Of a DNA stretch of 64,000 nucleotides, positions 44,824 through 56,157 are shown piece by piece. Made by a program: the position numbers and the translations under genes. Where the stretch lies: contig JABWDB010000037.1 in NCBI GenBank assembly GCA_019614645.1, positions 1,798,001 to 1,862,000 of the forward strand, given 5' to 3'. This DNA comes from Stratiolaelaps scimitus. Taxonomy: Eukaryota > Arthropoda > Arachnida > Mesostigmata > Laelapidae. Every line of letters starts with the position of its first letter. Position 1 is the first letter of the stretch. The notes beneath the pieces were generated by a model. That model was not told the origin of the DNA and made no database searches. It worked only from the letters and a program-made list of their open reading frames with translations.

Positions 44824-45101
44824 TTCTTACACATTATCATTATTGTTTGCTTATTATTGAAATAAACGACCAACAATTGTTGTCCTCGGACAATGTATGT
44901 AAACAACATTTGCATGTATTAGTGAGTATGCTCATGAGCCAGATTCTCGAGTAGGGGGGTACCGATTATCATCGCCGAGTTCAACTATTAAGCTGGTCTA
45001 CCACCTCTCTGCTTGAATTGACCTGCCAAACTCAGCCAGAGGCATCTGCCAGGTCAGATCGTTCGAGTCAGCTGCACCAGTGTGACCCGAATGTTTTCAT
45101 T
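43923..45101. other. no gene; (AT)n at 44786-44820
   Basis: Frames of 70-85 residues on the minus strand (44208-44700) overlap each other in different registers. None is supported. Confidence 0.4.
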
Positions 45102-45247
45102 CGTCAGCGCAGTGGCTTGGACTGCTAAGTCTCTGGCTATCGGAAGCCAGAGGCCGCAGGTTCGAGCCCCGCTGCGTGATGACATATAAGAGAGCTTAAG
45201 CATTGTAAAATTGCAGCTCCTTCAATAAACCAATAAACCTTTACCTT
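45102..45247 (+). mobile_element. SINE-A, complete
   Basis: CGTCAGCGCAGTGGCTTGG, hairpin CTCTGGCTATCGGAAGCCAG, GGTTCGAGCCCC, GATGACATATAAGAGAGC, GCATTGTAAAATTGCAGC, AATAAACCAATAAACC and CTTTACC. This is the best reference copy of the family in the window. Confidence 0.93.
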
Positions 45248-45699
45248 GTTGAGGACACTTTCCGAGACTAATGAGAACGTTGTAAGAAATTAACATTTGA
45301 ATAGGAAATGATCAAATCTTGGACACGAGATGAAAGGCTACGGACACAATTATCCACTCACCCTCCGAAGACAATGCAGTATAAATACTCATTGATGAAG
45401 CCGTGGGAGGTAATTATTCTTAGTTTATAGCAGTGTTATTGGATTGAGATTCAACCCGTACCCTGTCACCTGTTACCCCCCAGACGATAACGGTTTTTTT
45501 TTGCTCCCGCTCTGTACGTGCCGCAGGACTCATGATAAGGTGCCTTGTATTCGGCCGTTAGTCCTGAATCGTATAGGCATAATCTCTAGAAGATCTACTG
45601 GTGTATAAGCTTTTTCCTTAGAGCGATATTTTTCTTCACCATCTCGAAGAGTGATTTTGTCTTCGATTGCCATCCGCTCTCTGTCATCCCTCACGTTAC

Positions 45700-45760
45700 C
45701 TAAGCATTGTAAGAAATGCAATGTACCTTTAATGAACTAATAAGCCCATATATTTACCTA
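45700..45760 (+). mobile_element. SINE-A tail, diverged
   Basis: AAGCATTGTAAGAAATGCAA, CCTTTAATGAACTAATAAGC and ATTTACC follow the order of the SINE-A end with several changes. Confidence 0.45.
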
Positions 45761-48752
45761 ACCTCTAGCATATCTACAATAGTCACTGGAAAGTGTGGCT
45801 TGCGTGACAAATAACAAAATGTTACGTGAAGCTGCACAAACAGAATTACGACAAATTGGCTTACGCACTTGTACTAGGGGCGATTTGCCACCTTGCTCGT
45901 GGACAGGTACACTGTGTGGATTAATTAAAAATGAGGACGTAACTATTGGGCCAGTTATTGTCATCTGGTAGACCATCATGCACATTTTTGCTAAAGAGAA
46001 TCCTTCGGTCGGATAACATTTCGTAATAACCAGCAATATATATAATAATACATGACAAGCAGCTTTGCTGTACGTCCCCTGCATAATTTACATTGCTTTA
46101 GACAAAAATCACGTATACGTTGGGACACACAGGAACTACTAGATCCACTGTACTCAGTGGTCAATCCCTGTCCATGTGTGACAAAATCCCTATCAAGCAA
46201 GATAGGTGGCTATCTTAGAAGTGCCCTTCCGAAGCACGCCCATGTAAGTGCTTTCAGGGCGACGGGTGTGTAGCGCGGGGAATGGACGCCGTAGAGTTCG
46301 CAGGGAATAAGCATAAAGAGAGGTGGACTGCACTGCCAAGGTGGCGGGCCTCGGCCCATTGACGATGATACAACAACGCTTCAGAGGGGAAAGGTGGCAA
46401 CAGGGACGAGAGTTTCTTGTAACAGCTGCTTCCAGAAACCCGGTAACACCACCTGTTCGCTTTTCAAAAGACTGTGACTGCTGCCGTTGTAGCGAGCACT
46501 CTCTGCGCGCGGCCCCTGCGTTCGAGGCACCACTCTGTAACCGGTCGAGGGGCCGACGGTGACGTTTTTACTCCGGCTTGACGACACAAACGTTGTATGG
46601 GATGCATACATCAAAATGCATCCATCTATCTCAATGCATCCATCCGTCTCGATGTATGATCTATGTTTGTGTGTGTGTGTGTGTATAGGCATCGTGTGCA
46701 AATGCAGTTTATGTGAATTCGCTGTGAAACTTAGACCGAGCCCTACGCCTCATGGTAGGCAGGTGGGTGGGTAGATGGGAACTCACTGGATGTATGTGTA
46801 TCGCGACAGAGTCTCATTTCGTCTGAGATTAGTGATGGATGAATGACGTGCGTCGAGTTCCCGAAGTGTCTCGCTACAGCACCGCACAGGACAACGGCTG
46901 GCAACTATATCTTGCTGTCGTTGTTGTCCGATAGCGTATACTTTTCAAAGACTTCCACCGCTTCTTCTGAATTCGAGCAACTCTCGGCGTTCGCTCGCAA
47001 CTGCAGCAGCAAACGAAAAAAAAGTACGAACGTGTATGCAAGAGGCCAGAGGCCACAATGAACCTAAAGCAGGATGCAACCCAAGATCCAAGGGCTGCTT
47101 TGGACAAGGGGAGGCTCGAAATGCTGGCGGGGACCTGCCCCGTCCTATCTTGGGACCAGACAACACATAGACAGCTTCACAACCACCGCCCATTTGCAAT
47201 TCGTAAAGAGTTTAACGGTGAAGAGTTCGCAGTTTCACTGGGCGAAATGCAAATTTTGTCGCTGCCATGTTAAGCTGTAATCAGACACGCTATAGTATAA
47301 TACAAATACAGGGTTGAATAGTACATATTCATTGCACCCTATCAGACGGCGATTTACACACCCATCAGCGGTGAGTGTCGATGTCAGCCGTTTGTAGGAG
47401 ATGAATCCGATTTCATAGGGACCGTGCGTTCTCAAAACGTTGTCACCGTCTTTAAACCGGATCAAGTCACGTCTAAGCAGGGTCAGGTTCGCTCTAGGAG
47501 ACTTGTATCATTGAAATGCGAAATCTCCGTGGTACATTATTTGCTTGATTCGAGAATAATCCTTGTGAAGGTGGTCATCACCCAAGGGCAATAGGCTCTC
47601 GTCAAATAGGCCACGATAACAAATACAGCATAAGAGCATTTATGAATGAGATATTAGTGGCTCATGAAGTGTCACTTGCGTCGGCTTGCAAATACAATAA
47701 AGCAAGCCATATCCGCTGCCTACGAAGGGCTATATATATATATATATATAAACTCAGAGTGAAGATTAAGTGGGGCGTGAGTTTAGTGGGTATGTCTGCC
47801 AGGCAGGAGTCCCACAGTGTATATATATTATATATATATATATATATATCTAAGGTGAGTTGTAGTGTTTGAGATAGCAGCTTGTAATACTGCTGACTAA
47901 AAAAACACTTTGACAGTCCCGGTCAATGCCCCGAGTCAAAATAGGTTCTGGGTTTTCCCAGTAAGAATCTGACACTACCAGGCAAATGGCTCAGTGTGAG
48001 GCCTAGTGTCCATGCAAGATTTACCTTTAACCTCTTAAAAAAAGAGAGCTGCTCGTACTGAAGTGGACATTTTATTTTTGACAAGCATTAAATTTCTTTA
48101 TTTTTTTTCGACAAAGGCATCAACGATGGTGCAATGTTTGTCACCATGGAAATCGGCCGTGCAATGATGACTCTCAGTATAAAAAAATAGATACCCTTTG
48201 AGTTACTTGTATTTTTGGAGGTCTAAGTAAAGGATGAGCGTTTGCGTTTTGCCTGGCCACCAAAGCCGACTCGTTGTCAGAGGGACGAAAGTGAATTGTA
48301 ATTGGCTTAATTGGTATATTACAGTAATTAGCTGGTTACCGCACTATTGTGCTAAAAGTATCCGTAATCGATTTATCTACCGATGATGAACAACAGAATT
48401 ATTCATGCATAGTTAGAATGCATTTCGCCGAAATACATTACACAGACAGTGAAGGTCACTGAGAGAGGATAATAAAAGGCTATATAACTTAAACAAACTG
48501 CGCGTGGGTCATTTTACACGAAACCACTTCATCCATATATAACACAAGACGAATAGTGGTTTGTTGACGGAATTGTGATTGCAGTAATGCTTAAATTCTA
48601 GTTAAAAAAAAATATATATATTTAGTTGTGCATACCGTTTTTGCAATCGCAGTCGATACAATGTCCTGATGACCCGTAACATGCTGTCCTACACAAAAGC
48701 TTATTTTCCATAAGATATCTGATTATTCCCCAGCAGCATAACATAACATTTG
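45761..48752. other. no gene supported; GC-richer at 46.2-47.2 kb
   Basis: Overlapping frames of 60-108 residues on both strands; none stands out. Simple repeats are (GT)n at 46668-46684, and (AT)n at 47731-47750 and 47820-47850. Confidence 0.35.
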
Positions 48753-48797
48753 CGGTTTATTTCCGGAACTGCAATTTTACAATGCTTAAGTTCTCGA
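48753..48797 (-). mobile_element. SINE-A tail fragment
   Basis: Minus strand: GAGAACTTAAGCATTGTAAA, ATTGCAGTTCC and GGAAATAAACC. About 45 bp of the 3' third. Confidence 0.55.
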
Positions 48798-50335
48798 TTA
48801 AAAAAATAGGGTAAAAAAAGCACTTTAAAATAATGGACCAGCTCTTGTGACAGTGGTAACACACAGACGGCGAAGTTCACACCGAGTATCGGCTCTGGTG
48901 TAGACTATCAGGTTGAACCAAGTATACTAATTGCTTACATCGAGAAATAATGATAACTTTTGAACGAAAAGAACTTGAAGTAATGATTTTTTCAAACGTA
49001 GACCAGACATACGCTCCTCTGTTGATTTGCACAGCCGAGCCACTTGAGCCATCGAGGAGTTTGTGAACAACAGTGAGACTTTCCATTCGCGTTACCATAC
49101 CTAATTTTGTGATTGATAGCTTTCGGAAACAAGTTATGATATTTGCATTATGTACGCCACCAATTGTCCTTGTTGATACATGGAGGTAGCCATAATAATA
49201 ATGAGCCTTTAAATCTGGAGAATCTGCAGGCAAGGATCCATCGATGACCGATATCGTTGGATTCTGACCACGTCGGTTATTGCTGCCGTACGGCGAGGTT
49301 TCGTATTGTCATGGGTAAGTCACACTGAGTACCTTCGATTCCCGTGCAATTTCTATATATAGGATGCATTGATATCAGGATGCATTGATGTTTTCATTTT
49401 TAAGCAGTTCCTCAATATAACACATGGACTTAACGTCCATACCGAATGTAGTCATCGCTTCGGGACCCCTCTTGTTTCGAAATCTGTTCGGCACTGCCAC
49501 TGAGGATGGCCTTGCGTTCATTCAAACCGATATTCTTGCTTGATCCGTTCCAAGCTATCGGGCCTCGAAGGCAGCGGTGTGCGTTGGACGAGTCCGTTTG
49601 TTTGTTCCATGTACATCGATTTTTTGTCGGTTGCGTTTAAAATATGCTACACGTGCTTCCATCTGTGCGGGAGTCAATTTGTGGGGCGGGATCGATTTTG
49701 TATTATTTTTTTTGGATCGTTCTCAATGTTTTCTTCCTTGTAACTTCGTAACATGCTCTGCGCTGAATTCTACAATAGACCAACCAGAGGGGTTATAGTC
49801 CAGACTCGAGTTTGCTCAAAGGCTACGGAAGTGTCGCGATCCGTTCGCTCGTGAGATGTCCCGAAGTGAAGTCACCTCCTTGGTGGTCTCCAACGGTCCA
49901 GTTACTCCTCCTAAATCGAATACATCTCTCGTAAACGTTTTGGGCGGTCGCCCTGTCTAATGTTTTCGCCAAATTTCGATAAATTCCATTCGGCCTAGTA
50001 GTTCCTTCAGGAAAACAGAGAGTATCTCATGAAGAACCGCTGATTTTCAACAGTAAACAATGTTTTTGTCTTTAGATTCATGTATATTCCAAGACACTGG
50101 ATCAGCGCTGGGCTGCATGTCCGTAAGGACTCAAGTGTCAACAACCCGAATTTCTGCTGTTTATGACGCGGGCGTCGAAGCTTATTTTACAGTTTTCCGA
50201 TGCACAAATCAGCTAGGAACGACCCAATAGCTAAATCTCTGATACAAACGTCCAGGTTCCGAATATCATCGTCGCGTTCGCAGCGAGTTTCTGGCTTTAT
50301 TTCTGGTATATCATGACAGACAAGACTGTACATCG

Positions 50336-50342
<7 letters not shown>

Positions 50343-50372
<30 letters not shown>
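50343..50372. repeat. (AT)n microsatellite
   Basis: Thirty bases of AT. It explains the Ile-Tyr runs in three overlapping frames. Confidence 0.95.
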
Positions 50373-50374
<2 letters not shown>

Positions 50375-50571
50375 CATGTACGTTCGAGCACGATCGATCT
50401 CGACGCTGGAGTTTTGCGGGGCAGAGCTATCCACGAGGCGAGTGGGATTCGAAACGGCAGCGGAAAACCAGCTGATGGCTGGAGGGGGGGACACCCGTCG
50501 AATTTCGGGACCTTCACGTTGTTCGGCCATTGTGATGCCGACCCAACTGCTAACTGCGAACTGGGTCGATC

Positions 50572-50611
50572 ATCAACAACAACAGCAGCGGCAGCAGCAG
50601 CAGAACAGCAG
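50572..50611 (+). repeat. CAA/CAG repeat, possibly coding poly-Gln
   Basis: About 40 bp of mixed CAACAG units. In one plus frame it gives HQQQQQRQQQQNSRG followed by a polar stretch to TAG at 50661; in the others it gives poly-Thr and Ala, or poly-Ala and Val on the minus strand. Interrupted CAA/CAG runs are common in coding exons, but no splice sites or motif support this one. Confidence 0.5.
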
Positions 50612-52221
50612 AGGCGTCGATGACAACACGGGCACTGCCAACAACCGCAATTCTCCAACATAGAAGAGTCCAATGTGGAGAGGCGTATCCCGTCAGAGCA
50701 GGCAATAGGAAGGGCAGGAGCCCTCATCTATAATTCCACAATTGTTAGAAATGCGACGCACCTCGTATCGCGCTGAGAAAAAGTAGCACAGGGGGGCTAT
50801 GGCCAGACAAAGAAAGATACGTCCGCACCCACTGCTTCCTCGTGCGTTGACGTCGCGGGTAGCGTGAACGCAGAAAGATAGACACGGATCAGATCGGATC
50901 GAAACGCGTGCTGTGAACGAGATCGGAGGGAGATGCTCCTTTTCCAATACATAGTCGGCAAGGCGTGAGTGTATTGGATGCAGCGTTCGTCGATTGGACG
51001 AGAACACACCTTGAGAAAAATGGGTTGTCGAGGTGTCCGTACGGAACGAACGAAATAATGTCATTTTAGGTTGGGAAAGAAAAGGGAGAGTCTTTTCCTC
51101 GAGAGGAACACAGCAGCTGCTCACAACGATACGTCTTAGTGGAGATTTCTTTCGTTGGCGCCGCGTTAGCACTCGATGAGGAACTAGAACGGATAACTGC
51201 GGCAGCTACATATACATATAATAGTGGCAAAAAAAAAGTTGAACTCAAAGGGTTTACAAGGGGAAACATATATTCGAATCACATACCAACACATGGGCAA
51301 CACCCGTCAGAAGAGTCAGGGCTAGATTGGTGATGGATATAGCACAGAACATAATCATCCAGATACAATCGAATCGGAACAAACAAGGTATGAGAGGGCC
51401 TGGAGGGTAATTGTGCCCAATATGGCTAAGTCATGTTTGTATTCGTGCACAGGGGCGCGGTCTCATCCCCGGGGGGTTTCCCATTGGACGTCTCCCTCCC
51501 CCTGCCTCGGTGGTGAGACCAGAATTGTACTTGTCGTGTTCTGGGGTTCTTTTTCAACTCGCCTTGTTTCACGTCTGTCGGCGCAGCTTCTGCGAGGAGA
51601 AGAAACCTTTGTGGCGGCGTTCTTTGTCGTTTCCGGAGAGTGTACTCGCCTGCACCTCTTCTGGCGATCATATATGCACATTACTTATTTACCGCGTAGT
51701 CTCGAATACGGGTCTCGTGCATGAATACATGCATGGCTCAGCAGACAATTTGGTTACAATTACATTTTGCGTTTCGTCGTTAATAGCTATATGTGTATAA
51801 ATATATATATATATATATATTGGGGTATACAGAATTGAATATTGGTCCAACAATCATTATGCTGAGGGCAAATGATCGTGTAAACGAGCACCTAACGAAG
51901 CCGCTAATTTGTGGTTATAATGATGATATGAGAAACGCCGTACCTCTGTCAATCACATTCTATATACACGTGGCCATGTTGTCCTGCATCTTAACAATAT
52001 CAGATTTTCTCATTATGCTGATCAAAACAGGCAAACGGATAACCACTAGACTATGTTAACAACTTGTATCTTTCATAAAATTTAATCGCTTAGACAAACA
52101 TCTCGAAAAATGACCAGATCAAAAAAATGTGTGGAAAATTCAAAATGAGGCCAAAATTAGCAGCTCTAAGGAAATTCTGTTTTATTTATAGCCATATACA
52201 TTTGTAGAATATTATATTTAC

Positions 52222-52378
52222 ACTCCATGGACGTTGACCCCGTTCAAATGCAAATGTGGATGCAACGGCGTCGGGGAGCCCAACCCTTGTTGTCCACGAA
52301 TCTACGTCCGTCTCGTCCGGTAGCCGAAGGAAGGCGGCCACGAATGCACCCACCACCAGGTCACCGGGGTCGATCTAC
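52222..52378 (-). mobile_element. SINE-C, 5' two thirds, diverged
   Basis: Minus strand: GGTGACCTGGTGGTGGGTGC head with an altered anticodon arm, GGGTTGGGCTCC in the B-box place, CCACATTTGCATTTG and a short remnant of GTCAACGTCC. Two insertions lengthen the head. Confidence 0.65.
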
Positions 52379-53430
52379 TGTAATCAGTCTCGAGTTCAAA
52401 AAATAAGTTTAGCTTTCAATTTACGAGATATATAAATGTGTAAGATGTCCTCCGCCCACCTCTACCCGAGGTGTGAACCCACTATTTCCGCGAAGTGGCC
52501 ACATGACACAGTGGCCTCGTACGAGACAATCGAGTTTCTTGATTTGATTAAATTACAATAATAATTAATTACTATAGATATAAAACTGCAATTAAAAACG
52601 AATTCATCCAGGAAACGTGGCAAAAAGTCCTCAATAAATTAATGAATTTATCTATTCGCTGACAAACTCTCAGAATAGCTGCAATAGCCCCCCCCCCCTG
52701 AGTGATACAGAGATTGCTGTCCGAGAAAGTCCAATGCTAACAAATGAAGTCACGAAGTTGAAAGTGACCAATCGCCCCGAGGCATAGAGGCAGACTTCAA
52801 TAAAAAGAAAAAAAAAGGGGGCCAAACGCTGCCTCGCTTCGTTGAGCATTTGCTTTGACGGTCGTATCTGCTATTGGGAGGTGGACTCCGATTAGGACGA
52901 GGCGCCTTATGTAAACTCGGCGCCGGCTGAATATAGGCACCTTGTGTGGTGAATAGACTCAGCAGATACGGACTGCGTTCTCATATCAACGAAAGCAGCG
53001 GCGCGGACAGCACGGCCCAAGGTCGGTGTCTACGGCAAATTTGTCTGCCAAGTATATCCAAGAACCGACCTCATCGTGATTGAGCCTATCTATGTTGAGC
53101 GTATTGGCTTATATTACGACCAAGATTACTTATTATCAGATCGACTGAAAAATATGTCTAATGTCTATTTATATATATATATATATATATGTATTTTTTT
53201 TTTATGACGGAGAATGCTCATGCAGACCAGGCCTCACAACTAATATATATATATATATATATTAAGACGCTCAATCATTATCGATATACGACACAGAACG
53301 AATTGATTACTATGTCTGATTCGTGGAATACAAATTGCAGCTCATCATGTTACAACCAGTTCATTGTAACAATCAAATTATTAATTAAACGTATTTGTAG
53401 TGTTTTCTACAAATATCGTCGATTGAAAAA
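52379..53430. other. no gene; (AT)n at 53170-53190 and 53241-53262
   Basis: A C10 run lies near 52688-52698 and an A/G-rich run at 52800-52818. No frame is protein-like before the LINE remnant. Confidence 0.4.
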
Positions 53431-53773
53431 TGCGCAGTATTACACTTTGGTGACGGAGACCGCAACGCTAGGGGGATCTCCTATTCGCTGACACAATGCA
53501 GGACCTTGGGGTCTCGATTGCGTCGACCACCCTAAATCATACCGATATATGATCGATATTGTGCTCCGCACAACAGGACGGACGAATTTCATTCTGCAGT
53601 CGTTCACAGCAAATAAGCCAGCCCCTCTACTCGTTAAGCTTTTCATAACACACCTACAACCCATCATGACATACGCGTCGCCTGTATGCTACCCTGGGTT
53701 TGAACGGGACAAGGAGAGGTTGCTAAAAGTGCTTGATAAAAGTGACCACGTTCGCTTGAAGAGCAGCTTTTAG
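53431..53773 (+). pseudogene. decayed LINE reverse-transcriptase C-terminal part
   Basis: Three plus-strand frames in succession give pieces that follow the end of a non-LTR retrotransposon reverse transcriptase: YYTLVTETATL (frame to 53491), then LFADTMQDLGVSI (frame of 53496), then, after a frameshift, NFILQSFTANKPAPLLVKLF and THLQPIMTYASPVCYPG (frame of 53549). The DLGV step and the LL-KLF...L-PI-TYASPV pattern are characteristic of CR1, L2 and Jockey-like LINEs. The catalytic part lies upstream and is not found. Stops and frameshifts show it is inactive. The fit was made by eye. Confidence 0.7.
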
Positions 53774-53855
53774 ATGCAAATGTGGCAGATTGGATTTGAA
53801 CCTTACTCCTATATATTTATTATATGCTCGCCTTGATGAGTTAGATAAGCGTACA
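53768..53855 (-). mobile_element. tRNA-derived SINE head, SINE-C-related
   Basis: Minus strand: TAACTCATCAAGGCGAGC as A box and GGTTCAAATCC as B box, about 30 bp apart across AT-rich DNA, then GCCACATTTGCATC, the start of the SINE-C body. The A box differs from the other SINE-C copies, so this may be a sister family with a different tRNA. It abuts the LINE remnant. Confidence 0.55.
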
Positions 53856-54059
53856 AACACCTGCATCGAGAAGCGTCTAGCCACTTCAGTGGAAACCATA
53901 TTCGACATAATTATGACAAATACTAGGGCTGATTGTAACTGATACTGTGCTTAAGGTTGTTGCAAAAAACAAATGCGTAAATGACCCGTTTCCCTGGAGA
54001 ATTTCCCGAGCATTGCAGGAATGACTATTATATTGTAACACTCATAACGTACTGTAATT

Positions 54060-54118
54060 GTACCCAGCTAATGCCACTATTTTTTGTCTTTGAATAAAGT
54101 GTTTGTATTGTATTTTTG
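54060..54118 (+). repeat. possible LINE 3' end
   Basis: TTTGAATAAAGTGTTTG then TATTGTATTTTTG resembles a LINE 3' terminus with a polyadenylation signal. It lies about 300 bp after the reverse-transcriptase remnant in the same orientation, with a SINE head and unassigned sequence between. Confidence 0.3.
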
Positions 54119-54344
54119 TTGTTTATCACACTTCAATTATACAATGCCACAATACAATGTTTTGTTTTTATTAATGGAAGTATAGCCGTTTATTTTTACA
54201 ACGCATAAGTTCTCTTATAAAGCTAATAGTGATGTGAAGAAGTGTCGCAAGGTTCAAGACAATTTACACAACAATTAATTATCATTGTTCATTTGTTGTT
54301 TACAAGAATTGTCATTGTTGACTACTGATCAACAGCAGGCTATC

Positions 54345-54478
54345 ACGTACCCATGACCTATTCCCACCGTTGCACATTTGCATTTAAAGGGGTTGTCCGT
54401 CTTATGAAGCCTTATGCCGAGAGCAATTGTACCTTGGGCAGAGCCATATGTCTAAGACTGTGAGTCAGCCTGAAGGAT
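54345..54478 (+). mobile_element. SINE-C, 5'-truncated
   Basis: CCGTTGCACATTTGCATTT, GGTTGTCCGTCTTATGAAG, CCTTATGCCGAGAGCAATTG and ACTGTGAGTCAGCCTGAAGG. It is closest to the copy at 41536. The tRNA-like part is lost. Confidence 0.8.
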
Positions 54479-54675
54479 TTACCCATGACTCATCGATTTC
54501 ATGGCTGATTTTATGCAATCAGCCGGGCAAGCTAAAATTATATAGTCTATCCTGGTTATCAGTATTATTGCTCTACCGCGTGCGCCAAGAGACCCGACAG
54601 ATCCACCCCGCGATATAGCTTCGCTCGCATCTCGTCTGTAGTGTAAAGCCGCACACCAGGCTAGCGCTTATGATG
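54479..54675. other. spacer between inverted SINE-C copies
   Basis: Unique-looking 197 bp. No gene. Confidence 0.4.
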
Positions 54676-54873
54676 TTGAGGTTTTCGCGCTGGCTCTCAG
54701 CCAACGTTTAACGTCCACGGTACAACTGCTTTGGCATTGCTTCGTAGGACGGACAACTGCTTGAAAATGCAAATGTGCACCGGGCGGGGATCGAACCCGT
54801 CCACCTTCGTTCGTCTCCTCCGATTGCGAGGCGTACAGGAATGCCCCCACCAGGCCATCAAAGGGCTCGACAA
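54676..54873 (-). mobile_element. SINE-C, complete
   Basis: Minus strand: TGGCCTGGTGGGGGCATTCC, GCCTCGCAATCGGAGGAGAC, GGTTCGATCCC, CGGTGCACATTTGCATTTTC, AAGCAGTTGTCCGTCC, GGACGTTAAACGTTGGCTG and AGAGCCAGCGCGAAAA. It shares the CAAGCAGTTG variant with 26945 and forms an inverted pair with 54345. Confidence 0.92.
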
Positions 54874-55851
54874 CACCCTATGATCTAAGCTGAACTAACG
54901 AAGCGAGAGAACTTGCTCGCCCATCGTTCCCAGGGGTAGAATTCACCTCTGTCCTTCCTCTGAAAGCTCCCACTCAGTAAAGATGATCAAACAATGGGTC
55001 TCTATTGACGGAGGATATGATCGATGCCAAGTATCTCTTCCTCCGTTACGCTTTGTACCGGCCATATTTTGCAAGATGGTCGCGCTTTTTTGACTGCTCG
55101 TGTTCATAGCCTCGGCCCGTCGGAGCCACTTAGCGAAGGATTTTTATCTTCGTCAGAGGGTCGAATGTGAAAGACCATGGGAGTGATACCGCTGTACCCT
55201 GCATTTGCTGCCGCTAACAGTACAGGCTTGCACGTTCTGTAATGTTAACGAATATGAAATTGTATATATATATATGTGATAATAATAAGTGAAGTTTCGG
55301 GTTCTCAAATATCGCAAATGATCGCCGAGTTAAACCTGTTGAATAGCATGCGTCCGTAAACTAGATTCCCAATTACGATTTTTAAACCGAGCGCAGCATT
55401 GAGGCACAGTTGGAACTCGGTGGATTCGATCTTATGATGATTGATGAGCAGATGCTCCATTGTTAAAGTTATTATCGTGTTTGCTGTAAATGTAATTAAC
55501 GTTGTGTGATTTATGGAGACCATCGAGGATGTAGCCTCCATCAGTTTTTATGACCAGAAGGCAGCTGTCGGACGATCGCCTGCACGATCCATAAGTGCAT
55601 AATACTTGTAGCCAATAGAGTATTGTTCGAAATGTTATACATAAAAAAAAATTGTAATCAAGCATTAATGAGGCCACGTGAAAGGTGCCCTTACATATGA
55701 AATTCTATATCGGATTACTATTATTATTATTCTTGATTAACCATAATACAAGAACATCTGGTTGATCCGAGGTCAAATACAATTTTTGCATTTTACGTTA
55801 AACGTGAACAACTTTTGAAGCCGATTCGTAGCGTGTATGGTGCAGCTACTC
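54874..55851. other. no gene supported
   Basis: Minus-strand frames at 55305-55677 overlap in two registers without motifs. (AT)n at 55262-55276. Confidence 0.4.
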
Positions 55852-56157
55852 TTAAAAAAGACTAATCACTATATATATATATGTATATATGTAATGAACT
55901 TGTGTATTGTAACCTCTTGAATTGTGTATGATATAGCCCCTAGATATATAACTACGGTGCTTCGCCACCACGTCGCTATAGTCATATTGCATGACGGAGC
56001 CGGCGTAGGGAACGTGCGCATTGTCTGTGTAAGATAGCCGATAGCTGGGGACGTTGCTGCTCGTGGGGTTGTTGCGGGCACGAGGTGGCAGGTTGTAATA
56101 TGACTGCAAGTTATCAGCAACGTGAACACTGCTGGCGGCACCTGACAACAGCCTGAC
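55852..56157 (-). CDS. candidate terminal exon, unknown product
   Basis: On the minus strand the frame has a polar, Tyr-, Ser- and Asn-rich run (for example NLQSYYNLPPRARNNPT and NAHVPYAGSVMQYDYSD). Third codon positions from about 56135 to 55960 are mostly C or G, unusual in this AT-leaning area. A pyrimidine-rich tract ending CACACTCCTAGAG precedes it as a possible acceptor. That choice puts this frame in phase 0, the phase left by the donor at 56913. After about 55950 the frame runs into AT-rich DNA and stops at 55852, so the true end may be earlier. The tail resembles a receptor cytoplasmic region in composition only. Confidence 0.38.
   Translation of the reverse strand, partial: VRLLSGAASSVHVADNLQSYYNLPPRARNNPTSSNVPSYRLSYTDNAHVPYAGSVMQYDYSDVVAKHRSYISRGYIIHNSRGYNTQVHYIYTYIYIVISLF

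Larger units (their letters stand above)
48798..52221. other. no gene supported; GC-richer at 50.4-51.7 kb
   Basis: Frames of 100-159 residues overlap on both strands at 50297-51800. GGATGCATTGAT is duplicated at 49362-49393. The simple repeats at 50343-50372 and 50572-50611 are listed separately. Confidence 0.35.

Noticed and set aside
50693..51172. 159-residue minus-strand frame
   Set aside because: Overlapping frames of similar length occur on both strands; no motif or codon preference.
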